Part shown: in pieces, positions 42,801 through 54,127 of the stretch
How the letters are laid out: every line of letters begins with the position of its first letter
Numbering within the stretch: the stretch's first letter is position 1
Notes under the pieces: generated by a model
Database searches by the model: none
What the model saw: only the letters and a program-made list of their open reading frames with translations
Told to the model about the DNA's origin: nothing
DNA from: Phoronis australis
Taxonomy: Eukaryota; Phoronida; Phoronidae
Length of the DNA: 64,000 bases
Direction of reading: 5' to 3'
Assembly (NCBI GenBank): GCA_002633005.1
Contig: NMRA01000228.1
Location: forward strand, 170,194 to 234,193
Program-made: the position numbers and the translations under genes

Positions 42801-45564
42801 CTTCGCCGTCATTTATCTTCCTAATACAGTTCACTCTCTGCGAAACTTTGTTGTTGCGGCCGGGCACCAAAAATCTAACACAAGTTTACATTATTGCAAT
42901 TTAGGTGAGGAGCGCACTGTATTGAGATAACAAATTGTTAAAAAACTGCTGTGTGTGGAAGTTTTTTCTTCCATGTTTATGACTGGTGAAGGCCGATGAC
43001 AATTCACTGTCAAGTTACAAAGTGCTCTGCTTGGTAGGCACGGAAATTGCTGTTTACTTTGCATCAGTTTCACGATATGGCAATGAAGAAAAGACGTTTA
43101 CCAATCTTTGGGTGATGAGTCAGGAGATTAATTAAATATTATCGTAATATATGCAAAGAAGTAGATAAAATTTGAACTACAGATAATCAAATTTGTACCA
43201 AAATGAGAATCAAAAACATGTGTCATTCATGTATTGTTCCTGAACTGATGATGTACAAGGAAGTCAGGTTACCGAAAAAGACAGGAGTACTTGATGATTT
43301 TATGTTCTCGGCTGAGCTACAAATTTGTGCTCAAAAAAGCTTGTAGTTTCATAACAGAACTTAAGGAAAACATGACATCTTATATATTTTAAACGTTTGG
43401 ACTAGATTAACCCTTTAAGATAAGGTCTTTAAATAATATCCTTGCTATAGCAATACCATTTTTGATGATCATCTCAATCAATATGTTCTCTTTCAGACCT
43501 CAAAATTTTCATGTTTATACTCTTGAACAATGTTTCCTTGTTATACTGTTGTCGTGCCTGTGGATATGTTTTGGTAGCAAATTACACCCAGCAAGGATTT
43601 ATATTTTTAGGAAGACGACATTATTCTTACTGGCTCTTGGGTCGGTGCCCACTCCCTACAAATGTGGGAGTATACCAGTGGAGAGCTGATTAAGGACATT
43701 CCTTTTCCTAACTCGGACCACGTGGAGATTGTTGATAACAACAACAGGCGTAGGTCAACAGGGGCCAGTAAAGGTGCCTTCCTGTACTGTGCTCAGTTCG
43801 CTGATAACAACTGTGTATTGGCCGGTGGTAGTGGGACATGCAGTGTTCAAGCAATCAACCATGAATCTGGGCAGGTAAGTACAAACTTACAATGGGACTA
43901 AATGCACTTACACCCTCATGCAGTGTGTAGTCACAGTGCTACTCTTTCCCAATACTACTGCCATATTGTTAGCATTAAAGTGATTATCCATGATTCCAAT
44001 TTATTGTTGTAAAGTCTTCTGGGTGTCTCATACCAACGTCAATGTGTCTATGGTTTGGGTAGTGTCAGTCAGTATGATTGGTTAATTTTGGTCTTGGGTT
44101 GAAATTAGGCTTATTCATTTCACGGTTAACAAGGAGATTTTGCAGTGCAGTGTCAAGGTTTTGATGTGTTGTGAAAGATTTATACCGGTGTCATCAGAGT
44201 TGCCGACAACATCACATGATGTCTTATTTGAAAATTTCATTCAAATTGTCACCATTTTGGACTGTAAGCACTTTGTTTCATTTATTATCTGATGATACAC
44301 ACAATTCTCCGTAAAACAAAATAAAATTATGCAAATGTTTTTGGTGCACCATTTTGCGATAACTTGGATGACCTCTCATCAACTGCTGAAGTCACTCTGA
44401 AAGGTTCACCTTACTACACAGTTTATATCAGCGCATCTATTGTTATGTACGATACCAAAGTTTAATTGATATTAAAGTACCTTTAAACAATAATGTTTAT
44501 TACTTTGTCACATTCGTCTAACTCAAGTTTGGAGGACACCAGCAAGAATTGCCACCAATATGAAATGTGTTTAATTAAAGTTCCTTCGTTTGATGTTATT
44601 TGTTGTTATGGTTGTTAAAATAATATTGAACATCACGATGGTGCATCAAAATGGCCAATAATATAAAATGAAGCAGTGCCAAAAGCAACACGTAATGAGC
44701 TACATTACAATGAGCTCTATTACAATGAGCTTCATTACAATGAGCTCCATTACAATGAGCTCTATTACAATGAGCTCCATTACAATGAGCTTCATTACAA
44801 TGAGCTCCATTACAATGAGCTCCATTACAATGAGCTCCATTACAATGAGCTTCATTACAATGAGCTCCATTACAATGAGCTTCATTACGATGAGCTCCAT
44901 TACGATGAGCTTCATTACCATGAGCTCCATTACAATGAGCTTCATTACAATGAGCTCCATTACAATGAGCTCCATTACAATGAGCTCCATTACAATGAAC
45001 TCCATTACAATGAGCTCCATCATTCCAACCACAGTATAAACATACAAAACTAGAATTACTAAACTTGCATTATTTTATGACTCATTTTTGCAACCATCAG
45101 ATATTGAGTAAATCTGATTCAAAACATTCGCCACACACCATTATGTGGAATGGAATATCCCAAGTTAATTCATATTATCTAATACAACTCTTAATATGAG
45201 ACTTTACTTTAAAGCAGCGACATTTCGCCCTGTCAACTGTCGATTTAAATTATGAAGAGTAGCTGTTACGTATTCACTAAGTTAGTATACTATGTGGTTA
45301 GCATGCTAAGGCCACTTTAATAGAAAATAGACATTTTGGTATTTGATCCCAGGTTTTTGTATTGATTTCCTTTCGTCGATTTTCACAAGTTGATCAAGAC
45401 ATGACTTGTCAGGTACTCACAGTTAACACATTTTGTGTTTCTTGCAGAGCCTGGGTGAAGTGAAGATGATACACTGTGTCCAGGCACTGGACAGTACAGC
45501 TGGTGGACGCTTGTTTGTTGTGGGTGGCCAGGACCAATTCATGAAGGTGGCCAAACTTTGTTAA
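33808..45564 (+). CDS. WD40-repeat (seven-bladed beta-propeller) protein, 389 aa, 8 exons
   Basis: Exons: 33808-33862, 35169-35338, 36058-36238, 38872-38978 (or its twin 38066-38172), 40621-40809, 42124-42210, 43611-43874, 45448-45564. All are AG/GT and in phase when only one of the twin exons is used. The protein starts MARRRIEKELRANLNIPP and has seven repeats. Strand ends include GGIKVYDVET, KTIRIYETRT, DGLKVWDIRG and HSLQMWEYTSG, and the C-terminus ends GGQDQFMKVAKLC. An acidic loop (ALEEDDDG) precedes blade 4. WD40 propellers are scaffolds for protein complexes; I do not recognise this one, and no catalytic domain is attached. The start is the first ATG after a good acceptor and is followed by a basic helix. 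Its first exon is probably preceded by a 5' UTR exon. Confidence 0.88.
34330..34910. repeat. Dispersed repeat, copy A (WD40 intron 1)
   Basis: Shares ordered blocks with 49655-50099: GCTGATCA, AGGAATTGTTTTTAAAATG, TGGTCACRTGNCCTA and TTTGGYTAAATRCAC. The copies are diverged, so the insertion is old. Superfamily unknown. Confidence 0.55.
34748..34862. repeat. 23-bp minisatellite, 5 copies
   Basis: Five units of AATCTATACTTTTATTGGAT plus TAA, with one partial unit after. It sits inside dispersed repeat copy A and is absent from copy B, so it arose by local expansion after insertion. Confidence 0.93.
36313..37476. mobile_element. Foldback element with TTAA ends, interrupted by an insertion
   Basis: Begins TTAAGGTAACTGTGAACCTT and ends CAGTTACCTTAA (37465-37476). 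The two halves are long inverted repeats meeting near 37165-37180 (CATATTTTTGAAATA facing TATTTCAAAAATATG). TTAA at both ends fits the TTAA target preference of Kolobok or piggyBac superfamilies. The left arm is split by about 555 bp of unrelated sequence (about 36441-36996). No transposase seen. It lies in WD40 intron 3. Confidence 0.82.
36441..36996. mobile_element. Putative insertion inside the foldback element
   Basis: This block has no counterpart in the right arm and is richer in G and purines than its surroundings. On the - strand it contains GGTTCGAGTCT (36703-36693), a perfect RNA polymerase III B-box type sequence, but no good A-box before it. A tRNA-derived SINE fragment is possible; the boundaries are set by comparison of the two arms and are good to about 5 bases. 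Confidence 0.5.
37514..37980. repeat. About 59-bp minisatellite, 8 copies
   Basis: Units GATATTTCTCTTAGTACCTA, then CTGCCTTTAGTTGCAAGCTT and ATTTCCTGAAAGCAAG, lie in the intron just upstream of the WD40 exon. Two sub-types alternate (GCTTATTTCC and GATTTTTTCC) in the first copies, suggesting an older double-unit expansion. About three more copies follow the N at 38613, probably the same array counted twice. Confidence 0.9.
37809..39418. repeat. 805-bp direct duplication around a single N, including one WD40 exon
   Basis: 37809-38612 (804 nt) and 38614-39418 (805 nt) are near-identical and abut a lone N at 38613. Both include the same exon (38066-38172 and 38872-38978), with identical protein. 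Copy 1 stops at TTTGACAT, where copy 2 continues. This is what two overlapping contig ends, perhaps two haplotypes, look like when joined without merging. A transcript with both exons would lose frame. Confidence 0.88.
38066..38172 (+). CDS. Twin copy of WD40 exon 4
   Basis: Encodes the same 35 residues as 38872-38978 (KGNQINCVDFSADGFYFG and onward). It begins at phase 1 and ends at phase 0, so tandem inclusion of both twins breaks the frame. Probably an assembly duplicate. If real, the twins would have to be used alternatively. Confidence 0.75.
41965..42030. repeat. Short inverted repeat with GAGAACCAGTTT core
   Basis: TTTTGAGAACCAGTTT (about 41973-41988) is followed by about 20 bases and then AAACTGGTTCTCAGAA. 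The right half matches dispersed copies at 12476-12507 and 53816-53846. Confidence 0.7.
44698..45022. repeat. 15-bp minisatellite, about 21 copies
   Basis: Unit ACAATGAGCTCCATT with TTCATT and TCTATT variants, in the last WD40 intron. The unit length is a multiple of three, so every frame without a stop in the unit stays open. The long frames here (such as ITMSS repeats) are a by-product, not a gene. Confidence 0.97.
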
Positions 45565-48500
45565 GTGTCCACTTAAGGGACAGTACTGGCGTGTGGTACA
45601 TTCCCTTCAATACATTCCTCTTGCTGTGATACGAGTAATGCAAACATATACACAGTTTGATTTCATCGTGGAGTCATTTATATTCGTATTAATCAACGGA
45701 AGAGTGTTTTTGCTATTCAACTGAACAATCGATAAAACACGACAGCTTTAAGAAAATGTAAATAATAGTTGACGTTGTGATTGTCTGTTGTAACTAGATT
45801 TGAACTAGTCATGTGACCTGAATATTGCACGCATAATATTGTACTATCTGATAGTCAACTTGTACCACTGCTTGCCAATGGATTGTTCCGACAAACACAG
45901 TTAGGCCACACCTACCATTGCAAACTCCGAAAAGCACAAACCCAATATGGCGGAAGTCTTGGAATCATACTCACTGTAAGGTTTTCTACGATGTGTTTTA
46001 TCATATTTTAATGAAACTGCTGTTGCTGTATACAGCTGCATTTTCATTATGTGTCCAGAGAAGAGTATCACTGAGGGGTTTATCTACGATACCAAGCCTT
46101 TCAGCCCATTCACAGATTTTTACGCCAACCCATTGAACCACCGAGCTTCATTCATACGTGTGTCTAGTCAATTCAGACACCGTAATGCATTGCAATAGAT
46201 GGTTCACATTCTACTCCTAAGACTTGTGACCAGTTTAGATGCTCTGCTAAGCTATTTCATAGCAAAAATAAGAGTGGGAAAATTACTTCCGTGCAGTTTG
46301 ACAGCGTTTGAATTTTTTTATGTTCACCGGTGGTCTAGTTTTGTCGTGGTTGACATTAACCAAGTCATGCTTCCTATCAGATACATAGCTCCACGTTCAA
46401 TTATTAATTCACAGATACTATAAAAGAATATGAAATTAAATATATTTTTGATACATTTTGAAAGTGAATGAAATTCACTCCGTGTTTGTTTGTCCAGATA
46501 ATCAATTGGAGTCTATATTTTTTTCTCGATGTACGGTACATTCATTTAAGTCTCAGACTAGTACACTGCTACCTATCTTTCATTCTCTGCAGTACAAGTG
46601 CATCGTAAAATCGTAATGCTTTCAGTCACAACTAATGTTTGTGGGAGTTGTGTTTGTACTACCTGAATGGCTGTAGTTATTAGCAGGTCAGAACTATCCT
46701 TTAGAATTAAGAAACACAAAGTCTGGTTGCGACTGTGTTCTGTTGAGTGTTTTTGTGGTTAATGTGAGCAACGACAAATGTAGTTGTTTTTACTAAATCA
46801 AATTGACTGTTTAGAAGGGGATGGTTCGTGCTTAAATTTGTGTGCCATTGCCTTCATTATGTTTATGAGGAAGACATCTGTTGGTGGTCAGTTCTGTCAA
46901 CCACGGTCATCTTTGAAACTTCAGTAGACAATCATCTGAAGTATTATGATAACGCTCAGATTGTTAGATTTTCTGCCATAGTCAACGTCTTGCAGTCATT
47001 TGTTCTTATGATATTTGAATATTTGAACTCTTTGAATCTTCAGTAGTCAATCACTTGTAGTATCATAATGATGCTTGGGGTTGTTAGATTTGCTGCCATA
47101 GTCAATGTCTTGCAGTCATTTGTTTTTATGACATTTGAACTCTTTGAATCTTCAGTAGACAATCACCTGTAGTGTTATAATGATGCTTGGGGTTGTTAGA
47201 TTTGCTGCCATACTCAATGTCTTGCAGTCTTTCATTCTTATATTATTTGAATATTTGAACTCCCTGAATCTTATTTATCCTAGCAAAGATTTTCCTACAA
47301 AGAGTGTCTTCCTGTATATTGTATGAAATTTCAAAAAATTGTTTATCACATGTATTCTCAAGGGTGTAGCTACATCAGAATGTTCAATTTTTTTATTTAA
47401 GGGTTGCATGCCAGGCTTACACTAAGACTGGTTAGGAAGGAAATTTAAGTTTACTTCCTGATGCCCAACTCAAAACCTTTTATTTTCCATTTGGCTTAAG
47501 TATTCGTCAGTTGTCTACATTAAATACTTTTATGTCAATAATGAGTGCACAATTATGGTGAAGAATGGAAAAAAAATGTTTTTCCTAGTAGCACCAAACT
47601 GCCCAATAAACTTGCAGGAGTGACTGGCTTTTTGTGATGTTTGTTTGGCCATAAGCCCTCAGTAGAAAGTATGTGCGATATGCCCCTGTATTTCCACATT
47701 TGAAAGCTACGCCCTTCGTACTCTTTGGGTGCTGTTGTCAGTGTTTGTGCCATTTAAAAAATCAATACATATGTGTTGTGTAGTCAGCAGTAGCAGCTTA
47801 TTTTGTATTTACTGAGTCCGTCCAGGTTAATGCCCACTTTTGGGCCAGCACACACTTTATGGGTTTCCAAAATTTTCATGTCTTTTTGACCTTTTTTCTG
47901 TAGAATTTCAGCTACCAGTGTTTTATTTGTATCTTGTATGTGAATTTATTGAACACCTGTTAACTCAAATTGTTCTTTGAGTTATTGCCCCCCACAAAGT
48001 ATTCAGTTTTAACATGGCCCTGCTGTGGTTAATCCCCTCCCTTTGATTACTACAATTTTTCAATTTAAACACCTTGTGTGTTAACCCCAACAAGTGTAGT
48101 AATAACTTTATTCCTTAGCTATTAAGTTGTCTTCCTTACTACATAGTTTCATTGATTGAAGTTAGCTACATGTGTTAACACATTAGGTTGGAGTGAACAT
48201 GGTGTCTTGTTAAATAGAACTGAGTTGGTGGAGGGTTAGAACTTCTAGTTTCTCAGGCATATTATTCTTTCTTGCTTTTGAAAGTAAAGTAAAACCAAGA
48301 TTATAAAAACTTTTCAACATGTTTAAAACTTAGTACAAGTACATGTAGTTGTAAGCATTTCTGTGCTTGTGTTTTAAAGTACATAGTCAACCAAAATTGA
48401 CAAAACATTGCTAAATCCCCCTGCCTTGTGCGAAACTGTAACCCTGCGGTGGAGTGGTTGGCAGACCAGAATCAACTATTCCAACCATTAAATTGAATGT

Positions 48501-49091
48501 ATATATTTTTTACAATAGTTTGTGTGAGTTAGCAGTTTGGGTGAAAATTAATAGCATAACTTGAGAATGTGTGTCATATTTTTGTTGATGTTCTAAGAAC
48601 ATCACTTGTGTACGTTTTTTTTTGCTTTAGGTAACTTTTGTCCCCTTGATTGTTTAACAGTCTGTTTCATTCAATATTGTGTCATTTTATGCACAGGAAT
48701 GTGGCGAAATTTGCACATGAAAATATTACTCGTTGGAAGGAGACAATCAAATTTCGTAGCTGTTTTTGTCTTTGAACACATTTTGTTTGTTTCGAACTTT
48801 TGAGGTTTTTTAATTATAAAAATTTGTGTGGTTGTTTAAATGTACAATAAATTTTTCAAACAACTAAGTGTTTGTTCTTTACAACTTTAATAAACGAATG
48901 TTACCATCACCTATGAAGTCGGAGTATCTTGGCAGCAAATTTTCCTTGAGACGAGTTTTCTTGAACACCATGTTCCATTTGCTGCTTTGTGTTGATCACG
49001 ACTTGTTATCCCCTCGTCACTGCCATGAACCTGGGTCATCTATTACATCAACTGACGCCTGACGCGAGATCATCCTTTCGCCAATTAGGCT
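45565..49091. other. Intergenic region downstream of the WD40 gene
   Basis: No gene seen. Contains the 3' flank of the WD40 gene and the tandem repeat at 46912-47276. An AATAAA lies at about 48847, too far to assign safely. Confidence 0.45.
46912..47276. repeat. About 115-125-bp tandem repeat, 3 copies
   Basis: Units run from CTTCAGTAGACAATCA through GTTAGATTTGCTGCCATAGT to ATTTGAACTCTTTGAATC. Copies differ by an ATATTTGA indel and substitutions. Confidence 0.88.
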
Positions 49092-49307
49092 CAGGGCTTG
49101 AAATTTTCCTCTTTAAAGAGGATTTCCTCTTTTTTGGTTCCGATTTCCTCTTTTTTTCGTATCTTCTTTATCGTTATTTTGTCTTTATTCATGCAAAAAA
49201 ACGTGTCTTGCAGTTAAATTTTTCTATGGCATAAGCTAATTAATTTGTAGAACGACACGTCACCCAGAAAATTTTCCTTTTTTTGTCATTGGTCATTTCA
49301 AGCCTTG
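49092..49307 (+). mobile_element. Small DNA element with CAGGGCTTGGAAT-type ends, copy 2
   Basis: 216 bp. Begins CAGGGCTTGAAATTTTCC, then hairpin CCTCTTTAAAGAGG and ATTTCCTC. Ends GTCATTGGTCATTTCAAGCC TTG. Flanks TAGGCT (49086-49091) and AAGGCC (49308-49313) share AGGC, a decayed 6-bp target duplication. Same subfamily as 2030-2283 in the opposite orientation. Confidence 0.75.
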
Positions 49308-49654
49308 AAGGCCATTAAAAACAAATAGAACATCAACAAAACTTGCCTCACGTATAAATGCCTATCATCATTATATCATATCATATACAATTAATGATAA
49401 TGTTACCCCCAGGATTTTTGTATGGCATATAGCTCAGTTCAAATGTGCCAATTTAGTCGGACAATTCCTTATTCCGCTTAGTTTGCCTCGGCAGCAATCA
49501 TCGTCGTTCACCTGCCCTGTGTGACTTACTGAAATGATGCGTTTAATCTTAATGAAGACACCTTGTTTGCCGTCGATCTGTTCTTCATCTTTTAAAACGC
49601 CATGCTGCACCATTCTAAAGCCATTTCTTCTTCAAAGAGAATACAAAAGACGTT

Positions 49655-50099
49655 TAAGGTTATTTAGGAACCTAGAAAAATGTTCGATTTTGGCCAACTC
49701 CAAAACGTAATGAAATTGCTGATCACATGAAACTTTCAGAAATTATGCTTTATACACTGTTCTCCAAAACGGTGTTAGGAATTGTTTTTAAAATGGTCCG
49801 CTGTATTGCATCATGGGCTATCAAAAACAGGACTTTGATGATGATTTTTATGAAAAGAATTTAAGGCTCAGGGCATAAAATGAACACTAAACGACAGTCA
49901 CAGAGTTGTTGAGATTTTATCTTGGAATATTTACATTATATGAAATTTGGTCGTGGTATCCTGGTCACGTGTCCTAATTAGTGGCAGACTAGATTATGAT
50001 AAAGTTTACGGAATATCTCATACTTTCAGAAAATACGCACTTCTGATGAGCTAAATTGTGTAGTTTTGAATAAATTTGGCTAAATGCACAGACTTGTCG
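49655..50099. repeat. Dispersed repeat, copy B
   Basis: Relative of 34330-34910 with the same block order, lacking the 23-bp minisatellite. Its right end (TTTGGCTAAATGCACAGACT, then TGTCG) directly abuts the element that starts at 50100. Confidence 0.55.
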
Positions 50100-50621
50100 C
50101 AGTGGCGGATCTAGGATATACTATAAGAGGGGGGAGCAACATGTTGCCTCGGGGAATTGGGCAAAGCGCGGTTGTATGTGTACAGACGTTCCGAATGTTG
50201 CGGGGGCCGGGAGAGTATGGACCTCCTGTTCGGAACATCTATCGACCAAAAAAAGGGAACGCGATCTGGAGTCTGAGCCCGGGCCTCCGCCCTCCCCCCA
50301 CTTCCTTGTTACCCTATCGTGTAGAGACTTGGCTCTTTCATTGCCGATGAATAACATAAAGCCTCCTCTAATTGTCATTTACCCAGTCACCACTCGGGCC
50401 GGTTACGACCCGATGAATACTGTGAAGCGCTTTACATCAGAAGTAAATCTTATTAACTTGGTTATGATTGTGGTTAGTAGAACTTGCAGTTACAACAATT
50501 TTTGTCCATCTAGTAAATCCTATCTTATCGTATTAGATAGGCTAGGGCTGGATATTTTCCTCGGAGGGGGGCCGGTTCGATCGAACCCCGGCCGAAGCCC
50601 CCCCCCCCGGCTACGGGCCTG
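50100..50621. mobile_element. Putative DNA element with CAGTGGCGGATCTAGG left end
   Basis: Starts CAGTGGCGGATCTAGG. The likely other end is GGCTACGGGCCTG (50609-50621), whose complement CAGGCCCGTAGCCGGGG has the style of the same terminus class. The same left end occurs at 54722 and 63469. Interior is GC-rich with no intact transposase. No target duplication was found, so the pairing of ends is tentative. Confidence 0.45.
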
Positions 50622-50711
50622 TTCCGATCCAAAACGTGGCATTATTTCAACGTTGAAACGACGTNCTGTTACGATCCAAAACGTGGCATTATTTCAACGT
50701 TGAAACGACGT
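50619..50711. repeat. 46-bp direct duplication around a single N
   Basis: 50619-50664 and 50666-50711 (CTGTTMCGATCCAAAACGTG and onward) differ at one base and are separated by one N at 50665. This is most simply an unmerged contig overlap. Confidence 0.9.
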
Positions 50712-50779
50712 TGTAATTCCTGCTGAAGATCAGTGACATGGTTAACGCGGGTATGGCAATAATTTCATTCCGGCCCCGC

Positions 50780-50936
50780 GTGACTCCTGAGTCACTTGGC
50801 TCTGTGAAAACATAGACTATAACGAGTATCTATGGTGATTGGCTGAGAGCGTTGATAAGAAACGTACACCGACAACAGATGTCGCTTATTTACAATATCC
50901 CAGAATGCTGCTCGGCCTTTTTACGTCGCCATATTG
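50780..50936 (+). promoter_or_regulatory. RPS15A: RPS15A core promoter, TOP-type start and noncoding exon 1
   Basis: A pyrimidine tract CCTTTTT at 50916-50922 is the likely start site (5' terminal oligopyrimidine, as in animal ribosomal protein genes). It is followed by ACGTCGCCATATTG and a donor GTGAGT at 50937, giving a noncoding exon of about 20 bases. CCATATTG resembles the downstream YY1-type element of such genes. Upstream are GATTGG (an inverted CCAAT, about 50834) and a TGACTCCTGAGTCA palindrome (about 50780-50793). Translational control by mTOR through the TOP tract is family knowledge. Confidence 0.72.
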
Positions 50937-52040
50937 GTGAGTGTTGGCTGCTTATCATGTTGTGTTTTAATAAATCTGTTAACATCTCATCTTGAGCGTC
51001 TCCAACGTAATGTATTTCTCTTCAGATGTGACTTGAATATTCATTTAATAGAGAGAGTCGAGTTTTTATTCATTTATCCTAGTTGGAAATGGAATTTTCA
51101 GACTTTGAAATTTATCTACCTCCCTGTAAGATCCCCTTCCCTATCGAATGCATTTTCGCTCTGAATGGAATCAATCTACAAAGAACACTTCACGCAATGC
51201 CCACCATTCAAAGCCTGGCATTCGTGCTGAAATTGCCTAAATGCTTATTAAATACAATATAGACTTGTACAAGTAACTCGACAATCATTCAGGCAGTCCG
51301 AATGCTAACTGTAATCGTGACGCTCAGGGGCGTCTCGTTATCGAACACGGACAGGACTTGTGAACTATTTTAGCGTCAAAACGATCGTACTTTTAAGTCA
51401 ACAGAAACAATCACCATGTTGTACTATATAGTATGCAGCGTTTATTACAAAATCAAACAATACAGTCGCTAGTACGTTTACTCACAGGAAATCTTGGGTT
51501 GCGTTGTCGGACATTGTCGATCTTTGTTGTGAAGTTTAATGTGGTGAGCGTGCGTTTGTGTTTTATGCGTCTCGTTAGACAATTAAGCCCCAGCGCTTCG
51601 CAGGGAGAACTTATACGAGAACGATCACTTGCTTTAGGTGTAAATAGGGGTGAAATTAGACATATAGCCGAAAGTTTATGGGGCTAAACCTTAGTGGGCT
51701 TACGCATTCATAATTGCGAGCTCCGCTTCGACTGAATTTGGTAGAGCAGAAATGTCGCGTCTGTACGACGCTAGGAAAAGTGACCGAACCCCCGAAACCA
51801 CGAGGTGGCCCACTATTTATAGAGGTTGCCACATGACAAATCGGGCCAATGACAAGTCACCAAGTCAAAGTTCCTGGACTTGATGGATCCTGACCAAATA
51901 AGGCATGGTCAAATTATACTAACGCACTAGTACCGACGATAACCAAAGGTGTCCTGCTAATACAGAGACTGAGATGAGATCATTCCTGTTACACTAACTA
52001 ACCAAATGGAACATGCTTTAACTGAAGGCGCTTTTGACTG

Positions 52041-52754
52041 GTTGGATACACGGGTGTCCTCAACTTTTGATCGTCCCCAATACACTATTTATAATATGAC
52101 ACTTCGGACTAGAAATTCCACGGGTGCTTCACTTCAGCCGTCTATAATAAACATAAAACCCAATAAATTTACACAAAACAGAGGTTCAACAAACCATGAA
52201 GTCGAAGAATTGTTCTTTCTCCCAATACCATTTACGGTGTCCTGATCCACCGAGTTCGCAAGAAATTCGCGGTCAAAGCACAAAAATCTTCCCAAAAAGC
52301 CTGTCCGGAGCAACTTCTTGGTCCCTCACGCAGGGTACGGAATTATCTGATGAGGTACGGATGTACGGCTATTGCTGATTCATCGCGGAAAGTCACGGCA
52401 TCGATAACTCGGCAATTGCCGTTCATCCGTAACTCATCGGATAATTCCGTATCCTGCGCGTGGGACCAAGGAGTTGCTTCGGACAAGCTTTTTAGGAAGG
52501 TTTTTGTGCTTTGACCGTGAATATCTTGCGAACTTGGTGGAGCAGGACACCGTAAATGGTATTGGGAGAAAGAACAATTCTTCATGGTTTGTTGAACATC
52601 TGTTTTGTGTAAATTTATGGAGTTTTATGTTTGTTATGGACGGCTGAAGTGAAGCACCCGTGGAATTTCTAGTCCGGAGTGTCATACCTTGTAGTATATA
52701 TAGTGTATTGACTATTGGGAACGATCAGAAGCTGAGGATGCCTGTGGTTGGATA
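52041..52754. mobile_element. 698-bp near-palindromic foldback element with 8-bp target duplication
   Basis: Element 52049-52746, flanked on both sides by GTTGGATA (52041-52048 and 52747-52754). It starts CACGGGTGTCCTCAAC and ends GCTGAGGATGCCTGTG. The arms are inverted copies of each other almost to the centre, with a loop of about 15 bases near 52386-52400 (CGGAAAGTCACGGCA). The arms differ at scattered positions and by indels of a few bases near their outer ends. An 8-bp duplication and CA..TG ends fit hAT or P-type insertion. No transposase is encoded; the mirrored open frames in each arm are read as by-products. Confidence 0.88.
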
Positions 52755-54127
52755 TAGGCAACACCTAGCCCCTCGGTTGGATGGTTAGGGGCTACAATAC
52801 TTCCCGTCGCTTTCTGTACGAATTTCGTCCCGTGTATTTTAAACAGGCGGTTGGCACAATTTGGTCACCGATGAGTTTTCACCTCGTCAAAAATACGTTC
52901 CGCACTTAAACTATCACTTAAAAAAGCGCCTATTTTCTTCAGTGGTCCTTTCTACTTGTACACATGTCTTAGATGAAGCTTTGTTCCGAGAATTAAGGTG
53001 ACTTTGGCGATGAATTCCAACTCCACTTTTTTGGTCATCGTTAACTTTTTCACCACACGCGCAATAACCACAAAGTATTTCAACTGTCACGTGAGTTAGG
53101 CAAAGACTAGTGCGAGACTGAGCATAGCGTGTAATGCTGGCGCATGACACTTGCAAAATAGCTTGGGAAGGTATCGGGTGAAATTTGTAAGATTTGTGTC
53201 CCTTGGGCTTTTTATTCGTCATCATGTGTGATTTCACGTAACTTCCTCAAATTGGCACACGTTAAGAGATACTAGAGCTAACCGCGACGAATTTTTTTCG
53301 ATTTGTTCAAATTTTCTTGACTGAATCGTCTCCAGACTTATGGCATGTGTTAATTATAACTCCATGTGCACATATGCATGTTTCATTTGATTTTATTTCC
53401 TGTATTTTGAAATTCGAAACTTTTTGTCGTGATGTTATTGTACTGTCGCCCCTGTATGCCTGCGGCATCCAGGGCAATGTAATATTCTAGGTTGGTTGGG
53501 AAACTAGAGTAGTTTTTGAAGCTTTCTTCTACTTGAAATAGGCACTGTGCTTTTGGAACCCACCTGTTTTAGTGACAGATTTTCTTAAATTGTGACTGCG
53601 AATTCCTGTGAAGGAAACGTGAACATAACTGGATGATTATACTATAATCCAATAGTTTTCTAACACTTGTGAAGTAACACATTCCGAATTTCCCTAAAAA
53701 CTGCTCTTTACAAAGCTGCAGGAAAAGCCAGCACATGTGAGTAGCTCTGGTTTCTGACTGGATACAGCGGTCCCTGACTCACAGAACCTGGCAATCACTG
53801 AATATCGGGCCAGTTATTTAGTGGATGAAACTGGTTCTCTACATTCAAACATGCTTGAAATAAACATTTATTAATTTAGTAGTTGAATCCCTCATGCTAA
53901 TTTTCATGCTGAACCCAAGCTAACCTGGAATAAAAACTTGGGTTATTTACAATCAGACTCCAAAGTCATAGCCACTTGATGCAGTGTTGACATTTTGTGA
54001 ACCTTTCTTTATGTTGATTACAAAAATGTATAAAACATTCTGATTTTCTTGTCTCTGCATGAACTACTGTTTGCGTCTGTCGTTTTGCATGAGAGTGACC
54101 TCATTGGAAAAAATACTATACTCTAAA

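Noticed and set aside
44668-45053. Repetitive proteins of about 120 residues in three frames
   Set aside because: They only reflect a 15-base satellite whose unit has no stop in those frames.
52006-52685. Two mirrored small genes starting MTLRTRNSTG
   Set aside because: They are the two arms of one palindromic element read from each side. No homologue was recognised and the arms contain indels.
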